DNA from: Hyalangium ruber
GTDB lineage: Bacteria; Myxococcota; Myxococcia; Myxococcales; Myxococcaceae
NCBI RefSeq assembly: GCF_034259325.1
Contig: NZ_JAXIVS010000001.1
Coordinates: forward strand, 186,001 to 250,000
Direction: 5' to 3'
Length of the DNA: 64,000 nt
In this document: positions 8,736 through 16,685 of the stretch, piece after piece
How the letters are laid out: the number at the start of each line of letters is the position of its first letter
Position numbering within the stretch: position 1 is the stretch's first letter
Notes under the pieces: model-generated
Seen by the model: the letters and a program-made list of their open reading frames with translations, nothing else
What the model was told of the DNA's origin: nothing
Databases searched by the model: none
Program-made: the position numbers and the translations under genes

Positions 8736-9899
8736 ATGCGTCTTGGACTGCATCCGAATCATGGGCTTGGCTGGTTGCCCCGTGCGCTGATGGGGGGGAG
8801 CCTGCTGCTGGCCGTGGCTTGCGGCGGTGAGCTGCCTCCCGAGGAGGTGGCGGACCTGAGCACCCTCTCCTCCGAGCTGGACAGCTGCTCTCCCGACGTG
8901 ACGCCTCCGGTGATTTTTTGCCAGCCCGAGGCCGGCACCCGGGAGTGCCTCGGCTACGGGTACATCATCCAAGAGTCCGACCTCTCCTCCCTCCCGCGCG
9001 ACAACTGCGGGATCGGCTATGTGAACAGAGACCCCGTCAATACGCCCGGCGCGGGCACCTATCGGACCGGCGTCTCGGCGCAGGACATGGCGGGCAACTC
9101 CGCCGGCTGCTCGACGAGCTGGAGCATCATCGATACCCAGCCCCCGAGCATCACCCTGCGGGGCCCGGCGCAGCTGCTCCTGCCCTATGGCTCCCCGTAC
9201 GTGGAGCAGGGCGCCACCGGCAATGACTCCTGCGATATCTATGGTGCCAACTATCCCATTCGGATCTCTGGCTCGGTCGACCCCCACATGCCAGGCACCT
9301 ACCCCATCACCTACACCCTGTCGGACCGGGCCGGGCATGTCACCCGACGCACGCGTCTGGTGACGGTGCTACCCCAGGACTCCTGCACGGAGCAGCTCGC
9401 CGGGCCGGTGCTCGCGCTCCAAGGCCACAGCCAGGAGACGCTGGAGTGCGGCCGCAATGCCTGGAACGATCCGGGTGCGCTGGCCGCGGACGCGTGTGGC
9501 GCGGTGACGGTGCAGTCCTACAACTCGGGCCATGATGAGTACGGCCCAGGCCCCAACACGAGCGTCGAGGGGAACTACACGGTGCAGTACCTCGCCTGGA
9601 ACGGTCAGGGGACGACGAGCGCCCTGCGCACGGTGACCGTGCGGGACACCGTGCCGCCCACGCTCCGGCTCCAGGGCGAGATGTACATGAGGCACACGTG
9701 TGGCAGTGCCTGGGTGGAGCCGGGGTACAGGGCCGACGACTCCTGCTACGGCAACGTGTCCTACTCCGTGCAGGTCTCAGGCAATGTGAACGGGTGGGCG
9801 GCGGGTCGGTACACGCTGACCTACGAGGCGAGGGATCCGGGCGGCCGCCGGTCCAACCTCCAGAAGCGCATCGTGGACGTCGTCAACTGTCCCTGGTAG
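8736..9899 (+). CDS. Secreted lipoprotein with Ig-like (DUF5011/HYR-type) repeats
   Basis: 387 residues; the ATG at 8736 follows GGAGA. A signal sequence ends with a lipobox-like AVAC followed by GG. The mature part is a series of about 80-residue beta-sandwich repeats, each starting PP(S/T)(I/L)xLxG and containing YxExGxxxxDxC, a pattern typical of DUF5011/HYR immunoglobulin-like modules. Paired Cys residues in each repeat suggest disulfides outside the cytoplasm. It is probably a surface structural or adhesion protein; there is no catalytic domain. Confidence 0.8.
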   Translation: MRLGLHPNHGLGWLPRALMGGSLLLAVACGGELPPEEVADLSTLSSELDSCSPDVTPPVIFCQPEAGTRECLGYGYIIQESDLSSLPRDNCGIGYVNRDPVNTPGAGTYRTGVSAQDMAGNSAGCSTSWSIIDTQPPSITLRGPAQLLLPYGSPYVEQGATGNDSCDIYGANYPIRISGSVDPHMPGTYPITYTLSDRAGHVTRRTRLVTVLPQDSCTEQLAGPVLALQGHSQETLECGRNAWNDPGALAADACGAVTVQSYNSGHDEYGPGPNTSVEGNYTVQYLAWNGQGTTSALRTVTVRDTVPPTLRLQGEMYMRHTCGSAWVEPGYRADDSCYGNVSYSVQVSGNVNGWAAGRYTLTYEARDPGGRRSNLQKRIVDVVNCPW

Positions 9900-9921
9900 C
9901 CCGCTCCGCCCGCCCGCGGCT

Positions 9922-10641
9922 TCAAGTCGTGGCCTGTGGCTCGTAGCGCTCAACGACGAAGAGCTGCTTGTGCCGGGGCTCACGGTTGAATCTCTCGGCG
10001 AGGAACTCCAGCGCCACCCGTGAAGCCCCCCGTGTCACCAGATAGCGGCGGCCATGATCGTCCTGGCGGACGAGCGCCCACCGATGCGGCTCCAACTCCG
10101 TCGGAGGTAGCGCGGGCAGCGGGCCCTTCTGCTCGAAGAAGTACGACTGCTTGTGCCCCCGCGCTTCCAGCAGCGAGGCGTAGCACCGCGCCGAGTTCTC
10201 CCGCGAGAAGCGCTCCAGGTCGAACCGGTTCCCCCGGTCATCAATCCGCCACAGCTGCCAGCCTCCTCTTCCCGCTCGGCGGGCCTCTTCCTCGGCCACG
10301 GGCGGGAAGCGCGAGAGCACCTCACAGTCGAAAGGCAGGTGAGCGACGATGTGCGCGAGCTCTGCGGTCTCGTCACCGACCAGCAAGAGGTCCTCCGTGA
10401 CGAAGTTCTGCCAGAGCACGAACTCGAGGCCGCAGCTCGCGCGCAGCCACCACTGACGTCCGGGGGCGGGCGGCATGCCCTCCTCCCCCACGGCCGTCTC
10501 CGGAGCTTCTTCCTGCTGCGGCGCCCCCAGGAGTTCAAGAAACGGGCCCTTCGCGCGAATGCACCCCAGCTCGCGCAGTCCGCCCGAGGGTGGCAACCCC
10601 ATTCTCTCGACGCGTCCAGGTTCATCCCGTGTGGAGGACAT
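9922..10641 (-). CDS. Hypothetical protein (239 aa)
   Basis: The start is set at ATG 10641 (MSSTRDEP); upstream in-frame starts add a basic tail without a ribosome-binding site. The product is soluble, acidic and rich in Trp, Phe and Arg. It contains two similar sandwich-like segments, (W)QLWRIDDRGNRFDLERF and WALVRQDDHGRRYLVTRG, which look like an internal duplication of a beta-hairpin with a D-D/H-x-G turn. This pattern is common in small myxobacterial proteins of unknown function. There is no signal peptide. The next gene on the same strand begins about 630 bp further up. Confidence 0.6.
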   Translation of the reverse strand: MSSTRDEPGRVERMGLPPSGGLRELGCIRAKGPFLELLGAPQQEEAPETAVGEEGMPPAPGRQWWLRASCGLEFVLWQNFVTEDLLLVGDETAELAHIVAHLPFDCEVLSRFPPVAEEEARRAGRGGWQLWRIDDRGNRFDLERFSRENSARCYASLLEARGHKQSYFFEQKGPLPALPPTELEPHRWALVRQDDHGRRYLVTRGASRVALEFLAERFNREPRHKQLFVVERYEPQATT

Positions 10642-10725
10642 GGTCCCAGTGTACTCAGCCCGGGAGCCGAGGCGCATCGTCGGCTTCGGCATTCCACAGC
10701 GCAGCAGACTGCGCTCTCCCTGCCC

Positions 10726-11274
10726 TCAGTCCTCGTCAGTGACCCAAAGCAGGCCAATGCGGCCCGCGCCCACGACGACGATGCCGCCCTCGAAGGTGGC
10801 CGGAGTCAGGGCCCTGCCGCTGCCGTAGCCCCAACCGGTCTTGGGTGGCGAACCGTCCGGCAGCAGCACGGTGTGCAGGTCAGAGTTGCTCAGCAGACGG
10901 CGCGAGGGGCCGAAGAGTGCCAGAAACGCGAGTGCGCACTCCCGAGCGTGGAGGCGCTCTCGCTTGGGCTGGGCATAGGCCATGGTCTCGGACAACAGGT
11001 AGGTCAGCGTACGCACCGCCTCCTCATGGGTCAGCTCGTGCCACCCCGTCTGGCTCCAGTCCGGGCCCAGGGTGAACAGCTCCAGCTCGGAGAGGAACGC
11101 ATTGAGCACCGGCGTCAGCTCCGCGCCAGCCTCCAGCTCGGGGGTGGGCAGCAGCCTGACCTCGAGCCGCTCCCAACTCTCGTCGGATTCGAGCATTTCC
11201 TGGAGCCGTTCCACCTCCCGTGACAGCGCTTCACGGGGAGCGAGGGGCACGGGCGAGGGGTCGCGCTCGGTCAT
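10726..11274 (-). CDS. Hypothetical protein (182 aa)
   Basis: A predicted cytoplasmic acidic protein. The N-terminal half is helical (EALSREVERLQEMLES), the middle resembles an all-helical bundle (HELTHEEAVRTLTYLLSETMAYAQP) and the C-terminus is a Gly-rich beta segment. There are no catalytic motifs that I recognise. The codon bias supports a real gene. It lies upstream of the 9922-10641 gene on the same strand with an 84-bp gap, so they may be co-transcribed. Function unknown. Confidence 0.6.
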   Translation of the reverse strand: MTERDPSPVPLAPREALSREVERLQEMLESDESWERLEVRLLPTPELEAGAELTPVLNAFLSELELFTLGPDWSQTGWHELTHEEAVRTLTYLLSETMAYAQPKRERLHARECALAFLALFGPSRRLLSNSDLHTVLLPDGSPPKTGWGYGSGRALTPATFEGGIVVVGAGRIGLLWVTDED

Positions 11275-11335
11275 GGGGCCAGAATAGCGCAGCTGCTGGG
11301 TGCGCTCTTGGCTCGACGTTAGGAGATACCAAGCC

Positions 11336-12817
11336 TCACCGAGCCCCTTGCCTGCGCCGCAACCGCCGCAGCACCAGGGGTAGGCCCAGTAGCGCCAGAG
11401 GGGCCAGAGCCGACATGCCGCTGCCACAGCCGCAGCCCCCCTCCGCCGTCTCGTCCCCGCCTCCAGGCCTCGTGCCCGCGTCGGCGCTCGTCCCGGAGTC
11501 GGGCGTGCCCTCGCTCGGGCCTCCGTCCGGGCCGGAGACCGAGCCATCCGGGTTTCCCGGCGTCGTCCCTCCGTCCTCATCCGAGCCTCCCGCGTCGGGC
11601 CCAGAGCTGCCCGCATCCGCTCCCGCGCCCCCATCCGGTGACGAACCGGCATCCGGCGTCCCCGCATCGACAGCAACGCACGAGCCGTCCTGGCAAGTGC
11701 CTCCTGGGCAGGCGGTGCCATCCGCCACGGAGGGGAAGGTACACGTCCCCATCGGGCTACAGGCCACGGTGTGGCACGCATCGGGAGGTGGGCAGTCCGA
11801 GTCCTGCCGGCACTGCGCGCAGGCGAACTCGCCATTCTGGTTCACACAGAAGGGCGTCGCCGCCTGGCAGGGGGTGCATGCGGCTCCGCAGTAGAGTTCC
11901 GTGTTGCAGGGCGAGCACAGCGCCGCGCTGTTGCAATGGGTGCCCGGAGCACAGCCGCTGCTTCCTGGCGCGTTGACGAACTGCCGCTCGCACTGCGTGC
12001 ATTGCGTGAGATCGATCGACGAGGGGTGTCCTCGCTCGGTCTGATAGAACAGCTCGGGCGCGAAGAGCACGAAGCCCTGGTCCCTGAGATTGATGACGGG
12101 CGCCTGCTGTGCCGGGCGCTCGAAGTCCGTGAACGCGCCCTTGAGGAACGACATCTCGAGCGCGGCATGCTCGTAATTCTCGGTGTAGAGCACCTCGATA
12201 CCGTAGAGCCCCGGCTGGTTGAAGACCACGCTGTTCGTGGTTCGCCAGGCGGAGAATCCAATCTGCGGTGGCCGGGTGATGACCGCGTAGGCCGTCTGGT
12301 TCCTGTCGAAGAGCGTCAGGCTGACGGAATCATCCGTGTAGAAGCCCAAATGCACCGGCTGGCTCACCCAGTCGTTCGGCACGGCAAGCAATCCACGCAG
12401 GCGCGTGGCGAAGGAGGTGGTGGTGCCGTTGTAAGCGAAGCCACAACCGCCAACGCCACAACCTGGTACCGCGTTGGTGAAGTCGCCGTAGCTCGCCTGC
12501 ATCCCCGAGCTGTTGTTGTTCGACAGGTCCAGCGGCGTGCGGAGAACACTGGTGAGCCGAGATCCCGCCTGCGTCTCCATGAAGGCGTTGATGCCCGCGT
12601 TATAGGCCGCTGCGTTCTGGGGAAAATCGGCTGCGGGATTCTGGGAGCTGCTCGAGGCAGAGCAGAGCCCCGTCCCCTGCTGGTTTGGCAGCGGTGCGAT
12701 GGGATCCCCAGTGAGGACGACCTGGATCGGCTGGGCCTGAGCGGAGTCAGGCGCCAACCCTCCCCCCAAGGCGACAAGGACGAACAGGGACACGCGGAAG
12801 GCTGACGACAGGAGCAT
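11336..12817 (-). CDS. TraA-family outer-membrane-exchange-like surface protein with MYXO-CTERM anchor
   Basis: 493 residues. There is an N-terminal signal peptide (cleavage near AQA). Residues 30-250 resemble the PA14-like lectin domain of TraA-family proteins (GFYTDDSVSLTLFD, then GLYGIEVLYTENYEHAALE). A Cys-rich stalk follows (about 260-385, CxxC spacing, roughly three repeat units), then an Asp/Gly/Pro low-complexity linker. The C-terminus is a Gly-Cys sorting signal (GGCGCG), a hydrophobic helix and an Arg-rich tail, as in MYXO-CTERM proteins. The stalk looks shorter than that of the well-studied TraA. No traB-like OmpA gene is adjacent, so it is probably a paralogue rather than the exchange receptor itself. 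Confidence 0.7.
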   Translation of the reverse strand: MLLSSAFRVSLFVLVALGGGLAPDSAQAQPIQVVLTGDPIAPLPNQQGTGLCSASSSSQNPAADFPQNAAAYNAGINAFMETQAGSRLTSVLRTPLDLSNNNSSGMQASYGDFTNAVPGCGVGGCGFAYNGTTTSFATRLRGLLAVPNDWVSQPVHLGFYTDDSVSLTLFDRNQTAYAVITRPPQIGFSAWRTTNSVVFNQPGLYGIEVLYTENYEHAALEMSFLKGAFTDFERPAQQAPVINLRDQGFVLFAPELFYQTERGHPSSIDLTQCTQCERQFVNAPGSSGCAPGTHCNSAALCSPCNTELYCGAACTPCQAATPFCVNQNGEFACAQCRQDSDCPPPDACHTVACSPMGTCTFPSVADGTACPGGTCQDGSCVAVDAGTPDAGSSPDGGAGADAGSSGPDAGGSDEDGGTTPGNPDGSVSGPDGGPSEGTPDSGTSADAGTRPGGGDETAEGGCGCGSGMSALAPLALLGLPLVLRRLRRRQGAR

Positions 12818-12822
12818 GGCTG

Positions 12823-12847
12823 CCTCCTATCATCACTTGATGGGAGG
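12823..12847 (-). promoter_or_regulatory. Hairpin that could mask the ribosome-binding site of the TraA-like gene
   Basis: CCTCCTATCA (12823-12832) and TGATGGGAGG (12838-12847) pair at nine of ten positions around a 5-nt loop. In the minus-strand transcript the 3' arm contains the AGGAGG Shine-Dalgarno sequence, six bases upstream of the ATG (12817). A folded leader would therefore hide the ribosome-binding site. Function is inferred from position only. Confidence 0.4.
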
Positions 12848-13372
12848 ACTCCCGTCGGTCGCGTCCCCATCCTTCCGCTCTCTCAGCCGAAGTTGAGTCT
12901 CGCGCACTTGTGGCCAGGAGCCGGCGCTCTCGTCGCTCTGCTTGACACTGCCGCTCCATGCCCCTCCCTCGCACGCAACAGTGCCCTGTCCCTCGCCCCA
13001 TTTCTCAAAGGGAGAGCGATTGAGAGCTAGGGGGTGTTCTGCTTGGAGGCGGCGGGAATCGAAGCCGTGTAGGGGGTAAACCGGCCCGCTCTGAAAAACG
13101 GCGCCCCCCTCGGTTTCCCTCTGAAGATCGGCCCCTCGAAGCGTCCACACGCGTCCGCACGGGTCCAGTGGATTTGGTCCTTTTTTGGTCCCCAGGCCCG
13201 TTACCCGATCTGATCGTCCTACGGTTGAACGGGGTAACACAGGGCGGTGGAGCAGGAGCATTTCGCCCCTACTGAACCTCGTGATTCCATGGGTTTTCAG
13301 GCGGATGTCCCCTTGGAAAGCGCGCCTTGAGTGCTGTGCCGAAAGGGGACGAATGCCTTCTTGGCGAAAACC
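12848..13372. other. Gene-free region at the left edge of the accessory segment
   Basis: No frame here has convincing coding character. It holds a tRNA/tmRNA-3'-end-like sequence at 13044-13063 and AT-richer stretches such as a T6 run near 13173. The base composition shifts toward the lower GC of the neighbouring 13373-14347 gene, consistent with an old integration boundary. Confidence 0.4.
13044..13063 (-). repeat. tRNA/tmRNA 3'-end-like sequence, possible att remnant (copy 1)
   Basis: On the minus strand this reads TTCGATTCCCGCCGCCTCCA, which matches the T-loop and acceptor end typical of bacterial tmRNA (and some tRNA) genes. The T-stem just upstream is degenerate, and no tmRNA body, resume codon or tag reading frame was found nearby. 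It is therefore not a functional gene. Integrases often target such ends, so it is a candidate attachment-site scar. Confidence 0.4.
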
Positions 13373-14347
13373 TTACCGGCGTGCACGGCGTGCACGAACA
13401 AGTTCTTCGATCCGTGCTTCCCAGCCCTTGATATGGATGACGCGATCAAAGTCCCCCTCGTTGCCTTTGAGCAGTTCTAGGCGACTCTTGGCGCTCAGGG
13501 TCTCCCAGTCCTCGTACATTACGTAGGCTGCGTTCCCATAATTGAGGCATTCAAAGACCACGAGATCATCCGCGAACTGCGCGCCGAAGTACCGGAGGAA
13601 GCCCGACGTGCCACGGAGCCAGTTCTTCGGATCCAGCTTCTTGAGAACCTGAAAGCGCTCAAAAAAGCGCTTTTCTTCAGCGGGCTCGGGTGTCTTGCCC
13701 TTGAAGAACGCTTTCACCAATTGGTCACGCGTTCCTGGTGGCAAGATCTCCCAATCGACCTTCACTGAGGCCGTAAAGTCCTTGTAGCTCGCGGTCGTTG
13801 AGACTACATCCACGTCTCCCACATTTTCTTGGAGCAGATTGAGCGCGAACAGAAGTTCATCTGGGTCGGTGTTCTTCCGGCGAAACACCTGGGACACAGC
13901 AAACTTGATCTGCCATTCCAGTTGCTCGCGTTGGCGTTCGCTCAGCACTTCGACCGCGATCGTGTGTCCACGCGCCGGGATGAACTCTCTCTGGTAGGCT
14001 TTGTAGCTCCGGGTCATGGTGTGCGTTCGGTAGTAGGAACCCCAACTCGGGGCCTCCCACGTCGCTGTCTTCTCGATTTTCGGCAGGTCTTTCCGAACAA
14101 TCTCTTCACCATCAAGGTTGATGCGCGACGCTTTGCCGTTTTCAGGGGAGGGCAGGACGTCGTCGAGCACCTTCAACCCCTTCGGCGTGAGCGTGATCCC
14201 GAGGTGCGAATACATCCCCTCCGCAAGTTCCGACCTCTTAACCCAGAGCACACACGCAACCTGGAATTCATCGTCGGCCAAGTCAGTGATCGCTCGCACA
14301 ATCGAATCCGGGATCTTCCTGAAACTTTGCTTCCACTCGCCGGCCAT
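13373..14347 (-). CDS. Hypothetical protein (324 aa), lower-GC, probably acquired
   Basis: The ATG at 14347 is preceded by an ideal GAGGAGG. The base and codon use is visibly less GC-rich than the flanking genes. The product is cytoplasmic and rich in Lys, Glu and aromatic residues. There is no signal peptide or membrane segment, and the C-terminus is basic (RARRARR). The N-terminus (ITDLADDEFQVACVLWVKRSEL) could be a small helical domain, and residues 30-75 look like a winged-helix unit (LGITLTPKGLKVLDDVLP). I recognise no family. The atypical composition, the adjacent XRE regulator and the flanking att-like repeats suggest a mobile-element cargo gene. Confidence 0.7.
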   Translation of the reverse strand: MAGEWKQSFRKIPDSIVRAITDLADDEFQVACVLWVKRSELAEGMYSHLGITLTPKGLKVLDDVLPSPENGKASRINLDGEEIVRKDLPKIEKTATWEAPSWGSYYRTHTMTRSYKAYQREFIPARGHTIAVEVLSERQREQLEWQIKFAVSQVFRRKNTDPDELLFALNLLQENVGDVDVVSTTASYKDFTASVKVDWEILPPGTRDQLVKAFFKGKTPEPAEEKRFFERFQVLKKLDPKNWLRGTSGFLRYFGAQFADDLVVFECLNYGNAAYVMYEDWETLSAKSRLELLKGNEGDFDRVIHIKGWEARIEELVRARRARR

Positions 14348-14462
14348 GCCGCCTCCTCATGTTACACCGTCGAACGCTAGCCCGGTTTCTAACATAAAGT
14401 GGCCCTCCCATCATGTGTTGAGGGGATAGAACATCGTCGGGCGTCTTGCTGCGTGGGCGTGC

Positions 14463-14960
14463 TCATCTCCGATCTCTCCTCTGGCGCCGGGGGCGCTTGG
14501 GCTCAGCTAGGAAGGCCAGCACGAGGCGCAAGATCAGCTTGAGCTGTAGACCTTGAAGCCGTCCCAGTAGGCGCAGGAGGCGCCGCACTTCCGGCGAGTG
14601 CGCCAGCTCGGGCGGTACTTCGAGCTGTGCCGCTTGCGGCAGACTGGCCACGGGGGCAAAGCCCATCAGCTCGTGAGGGCCACTTCGCAGGGCCACGCAC
14701 AGCCGGAACAGCGTGGGCACGCTGGGAAGCATCTTCCCGCGCTCTAGCCGCCCGTAGACCTCCGGAGCCTTGCCGATGCTCGCGGCAAGGTCGGCCTGGG
14801 TGAACCCCGCGCGCATCCGCGCCGCTCGCAATGCCCTTCCGAGCGTTGCCCCGAGCCGTTGCTCTTGGCGCTTCGCGTCCCGAGGAAGCAGGGGACGGCG
14901 ACTGCGGGCCTTGCGCCGAGCGAGGGCCTCTGCGAGCCGTGCTGTCTGGTGACCTTTCAT
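14463..14960 (-). CDS. XRE-family helix-turn-helix regulator
   Basis: 165 residues from the ATG at 14960 (GAGG upstream). A basic N-terminal tail precedes a canonical XRE HTH at about 50-105 (RMRAGFTQADLAASIGKAPEVYGRLERGKMLPS), then a Leu-rich helical C-terminal segment and a very basic tail (RPRRQRRDRR). Such regulators commonly control integrated elements or toxin modules. It lies just upstream, on the same strand, of the lower-GC gene 13373-14347, with a 115-bp gap. Confidence 0.8.
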   Translation of the reverse strand: MKGHQTARLAEALARRKARSRRPLLPRDAKRQEQRLGATLGRALRAARMRAGFTQADLAASIGKAPEVYGRLERGKMLPSVPTLFRLCVALRSGPHELMGFAPVASLPQAAQLEVPPELAHSPEVRRLLRLLGRLQGLQLKLILRLVLAFLAEPKRPRRQRRDRR

Positions 14961-15355
14961 CGCGGGAACCTCGCGCGCCGCGCCAGCACGAAACACCCAA
15001 GCCGGGTGCGCATGGCAGGGAGAGAGGCAGGCAGCCGATCAGCTCACCGGGCGCGGTGAACTGCCGCGACCAGGGGCGCCCCCAGGATGCAGGGCGCCCC
15101 CAGTCGCTTCGCACTGGCCACGCCGATCCATCGTGTGGCCAGTGGCGCGCGCTTCGATGGGATCGGTCTGTCCCCCCTCCAAGGTCAGAGGCAAGCCGAT
15201 CCGTATCAGTTCGCCGCCCCCCGTCGCGACGAGGGCGTTAGCGCCGCGGCCGAGCTGGAAGCGGCGGCGATGGCTGCCGTCCTGGCGCGCGCCACGGGGC
15301 CGAGCTGGAGCTGTCCGACGTGGGCGCCACCGGCCCGAGCAGGACGCGGCGACGA
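14961..15355. other. Gene-poor region, possibly decayed sequence
   Basis: No convincing gene. The sequence is GC-rich, with short internal repeats (GGGCGCCCCCAG occurs twice between about 15073 and 15102) and several overlapping but poorly biased frames on both strands. It could be a degenerate gene; no family was recognised. Confidence 0.3.
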
Positions 15356-15610
15356 TCAGTCCCGAGCCGTGCTGGTGTCCTGAGCAGGGGACTTCACAGC
15401 GCCGTCAGCCGAAATGAAGCAATGGGTGGCCGGAGTGCAGAAGAGAGATCTCTCAGTAACCTCGCAGCAGATTTCGCCCTCTCCACACACGTCAGGTCCG
15501 CAAATCGCGGGATGATGTCGCTGCGCAGAGACATCATTGGCCTGCTCAGGATCTTCGACGCCACCGCATGCAGCCACGTTCAGTGCGAGGACGACAAGGG
15601 ACAGCCTCAT
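15356..15610 (-). CDS. Small Cys-rich lipoprotein
   Basis: 84 residues; ATG 15610 is followed by a lipoprotein signal with lipobox NVAAC-GG. The mature part is short and has six further Cys (CGPDVCGEGEICC, FCTPATHC), which suggests a disulfide-stabilised knot-like domain outside the cytoplasm. Many such small Cys-rich lipoproteins of unknown function occur in myxobacteria. It lies downstream of the toxin/immunity-like pair on the same strand, about 310 bp away. Confidence 0.65.
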   Translation of the reverse strand: MRLSLVVLALNVAACGGVEDPEQANDVSAQRHHPAICGPDVCGEGEICCEVTERSLFCTPATHCFISADGAVKSPAQDTSTARD

Positions 15611-15919
15611 TTTTAGTGCCTCCGTTGTGGGTGTGACGGCGCAGCAGGGTAGCGTAAGGCAAGATTCACCGGCCACCATCAATCAGCAGAGAGTGTGCAA
15701 TGCCAGAACCACGAGCACACCAAGCTTATCAAAGTGCATTTACGAGAATGGCGCGCGGGCGTGAATGCGAAATGCGCCCGCGAGGGAGCGCGGCGCCCGC
15801 GTCGAGGCTCGCCTGCTGCGCCGGTAGCCCGCGCGCGTCGGAGGGTGAATCGAAGCGGCGGCAATCGAACCCGCTCCGGGCGGTGCGAAACCTCTAGCGA
15901 AATCGCGCTCTCACCTCGA
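15611..15919. other. Intergenic region holding a second tRNA-end-like sequence
   Basis: No gene is supported here. It lies between the DUF5953-like gene and the small Cys-rich lipoprotein gene. It contains the tRNA/tmRNA-end-like repeat at 15855-15874 and a relatively AT-rich stretch around 15700-15760 that probably includes the promoter of the small lipoprotein. Confidence 0.35.
15855..15874 (-). repeat. tRNA/tmRNA 3'-end-like sequence, possible att remnant (copy 2)
   Basis: The plus-strand CGGCGGCAATCGAACCCG is almost the same as CGGCGGGAATCGAAGCCG of copy 1 (two differences), in the same orientation about 2.8 kb away. On the minus strand it reads as a T-arm (GCGGGTTCGATTGCCGC). No full tRNA can be folded around it. 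Confidence 0.35.
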
Positions 15920-16684
15920 TCAAGGGGTAGAGCGCCCGCCGATCTCGGGGAAGCGCTCGTAGGCCCGCAGAAGCGTTTCCAAATGAGCGGGCTTGTCGAG
16001 ATCGAGCGGCGCATTCGTGAGCCGGACAACCCACCCGCTCGTCGCGGTGCGCAGCGAGCGCGCCAGCAGCTCGGCGTCGCGTGCGGGGTCCGGGAAACCG
16101 ATGGCTTCTGCGGCAGCAGCCGACCAGTAATTCACCCATCCGAGGCGGTGCGGAATCTCTGGCGCTCGGATTTTCTCTGGGAGCTTGAGCGCTGGCAGCC
16201 CGCGCGGTGGGGGTTGCGGATTCGTCGCCCAGTTTTTCGTCTGGCGCGCGATATCCACTCCCGCACTGAACGGCGTCGCATGCCCCCAAAATGCGCTAGC
16301 ACCTTCCGCGATGCTCACCAGCACCTCGGCAGCCGCCGCGATGCCGTCTCCGGTCAGGGGCAACACCGCATGAATATCAAGCTGGGCTTGGCCACCCGGC
16401 GAGTGGCCCGCAGGTAGTTCCAACCCAGTCACCGTAACTCGGAAGTCATCATCCCCGTTGCGGAGGAGTGGAAATCCACGCCCGTTTGGCCTTCCTCGGG
16501 CGAGCCATGCTTCTCGCTGCGGCACTGGGACGCGCTGCCCGTCACTAGAAATCGTCCACTCCAGGCGCAAGCCAGGAAGTGCGCGCTCCATTCCCTGAAC
16601 AACTGCCAACGGGCGGCCATCATTGCCCACGAGGGCGGGCGCGTAGACGATAATGGCAAGTTCATTCTCTTGTGTAGCTGGCAT
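15920..16684 (-). CDS. DUF5953-like protein, candidate immunity protein
   Basis: 254 residues, ATG 16684, only one base after the stop of the upstream DUF6310-like gene, so translation is almost certainly coupled. The product has no signal peptide. The sequence pattern (IIVYAPALVGNDGRPLAVV at the N-terminus, RLGWVNYWSAAAAEAIGFP, and VVRLTNAPLDLDKPAHL near the C-terminus) matches my memory of the myxobacterial DUF5953 family, which commonly sits beside DUF6310. A cytoplasmic partner placed right after a toxin-like gene is the usual arrangement of an immunity protein. The immunity role is inference. Confidence 0.7.
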   Translation of the reverse strand: MPATQENELAIIVYAPALVGNDGRPLAVVQGMERALPGLRLEWTISSDGQRVPVPQREAWLARGRPNGRGFPLLRNGDDDFRVTVTGLELPAGHSPGGQAQLDIHAVLPLTGDGIAAAAEVLVSIAEGASAFWGHATPFSAGVDIARQTKNWATNPQPPPRGLPALKLPEKIRAPEIPHRLGWVNYWSAAAAEAIGFPDPARDAELLARSLRTATSGWVVRLTNAPLDLDKPAHLETLLRAYERFPEIGGRSTP

Positions 16685-16685
16685 C

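Noticed and set aside
13044-13130. Complete tmRNA or tRNA gene on the minus strand
   Set aside because: Only the T-loop/acceptor end matches. The T-stem is degenerate, CCA is absent, and there is no tag reading frame or matching body.
15087-15417. Overlapping plus-strand ORFs of about 95 residues
   Set aside because: No ribosome-binding site, poor codon bias and no recognisable pattern; the region looks decayed.
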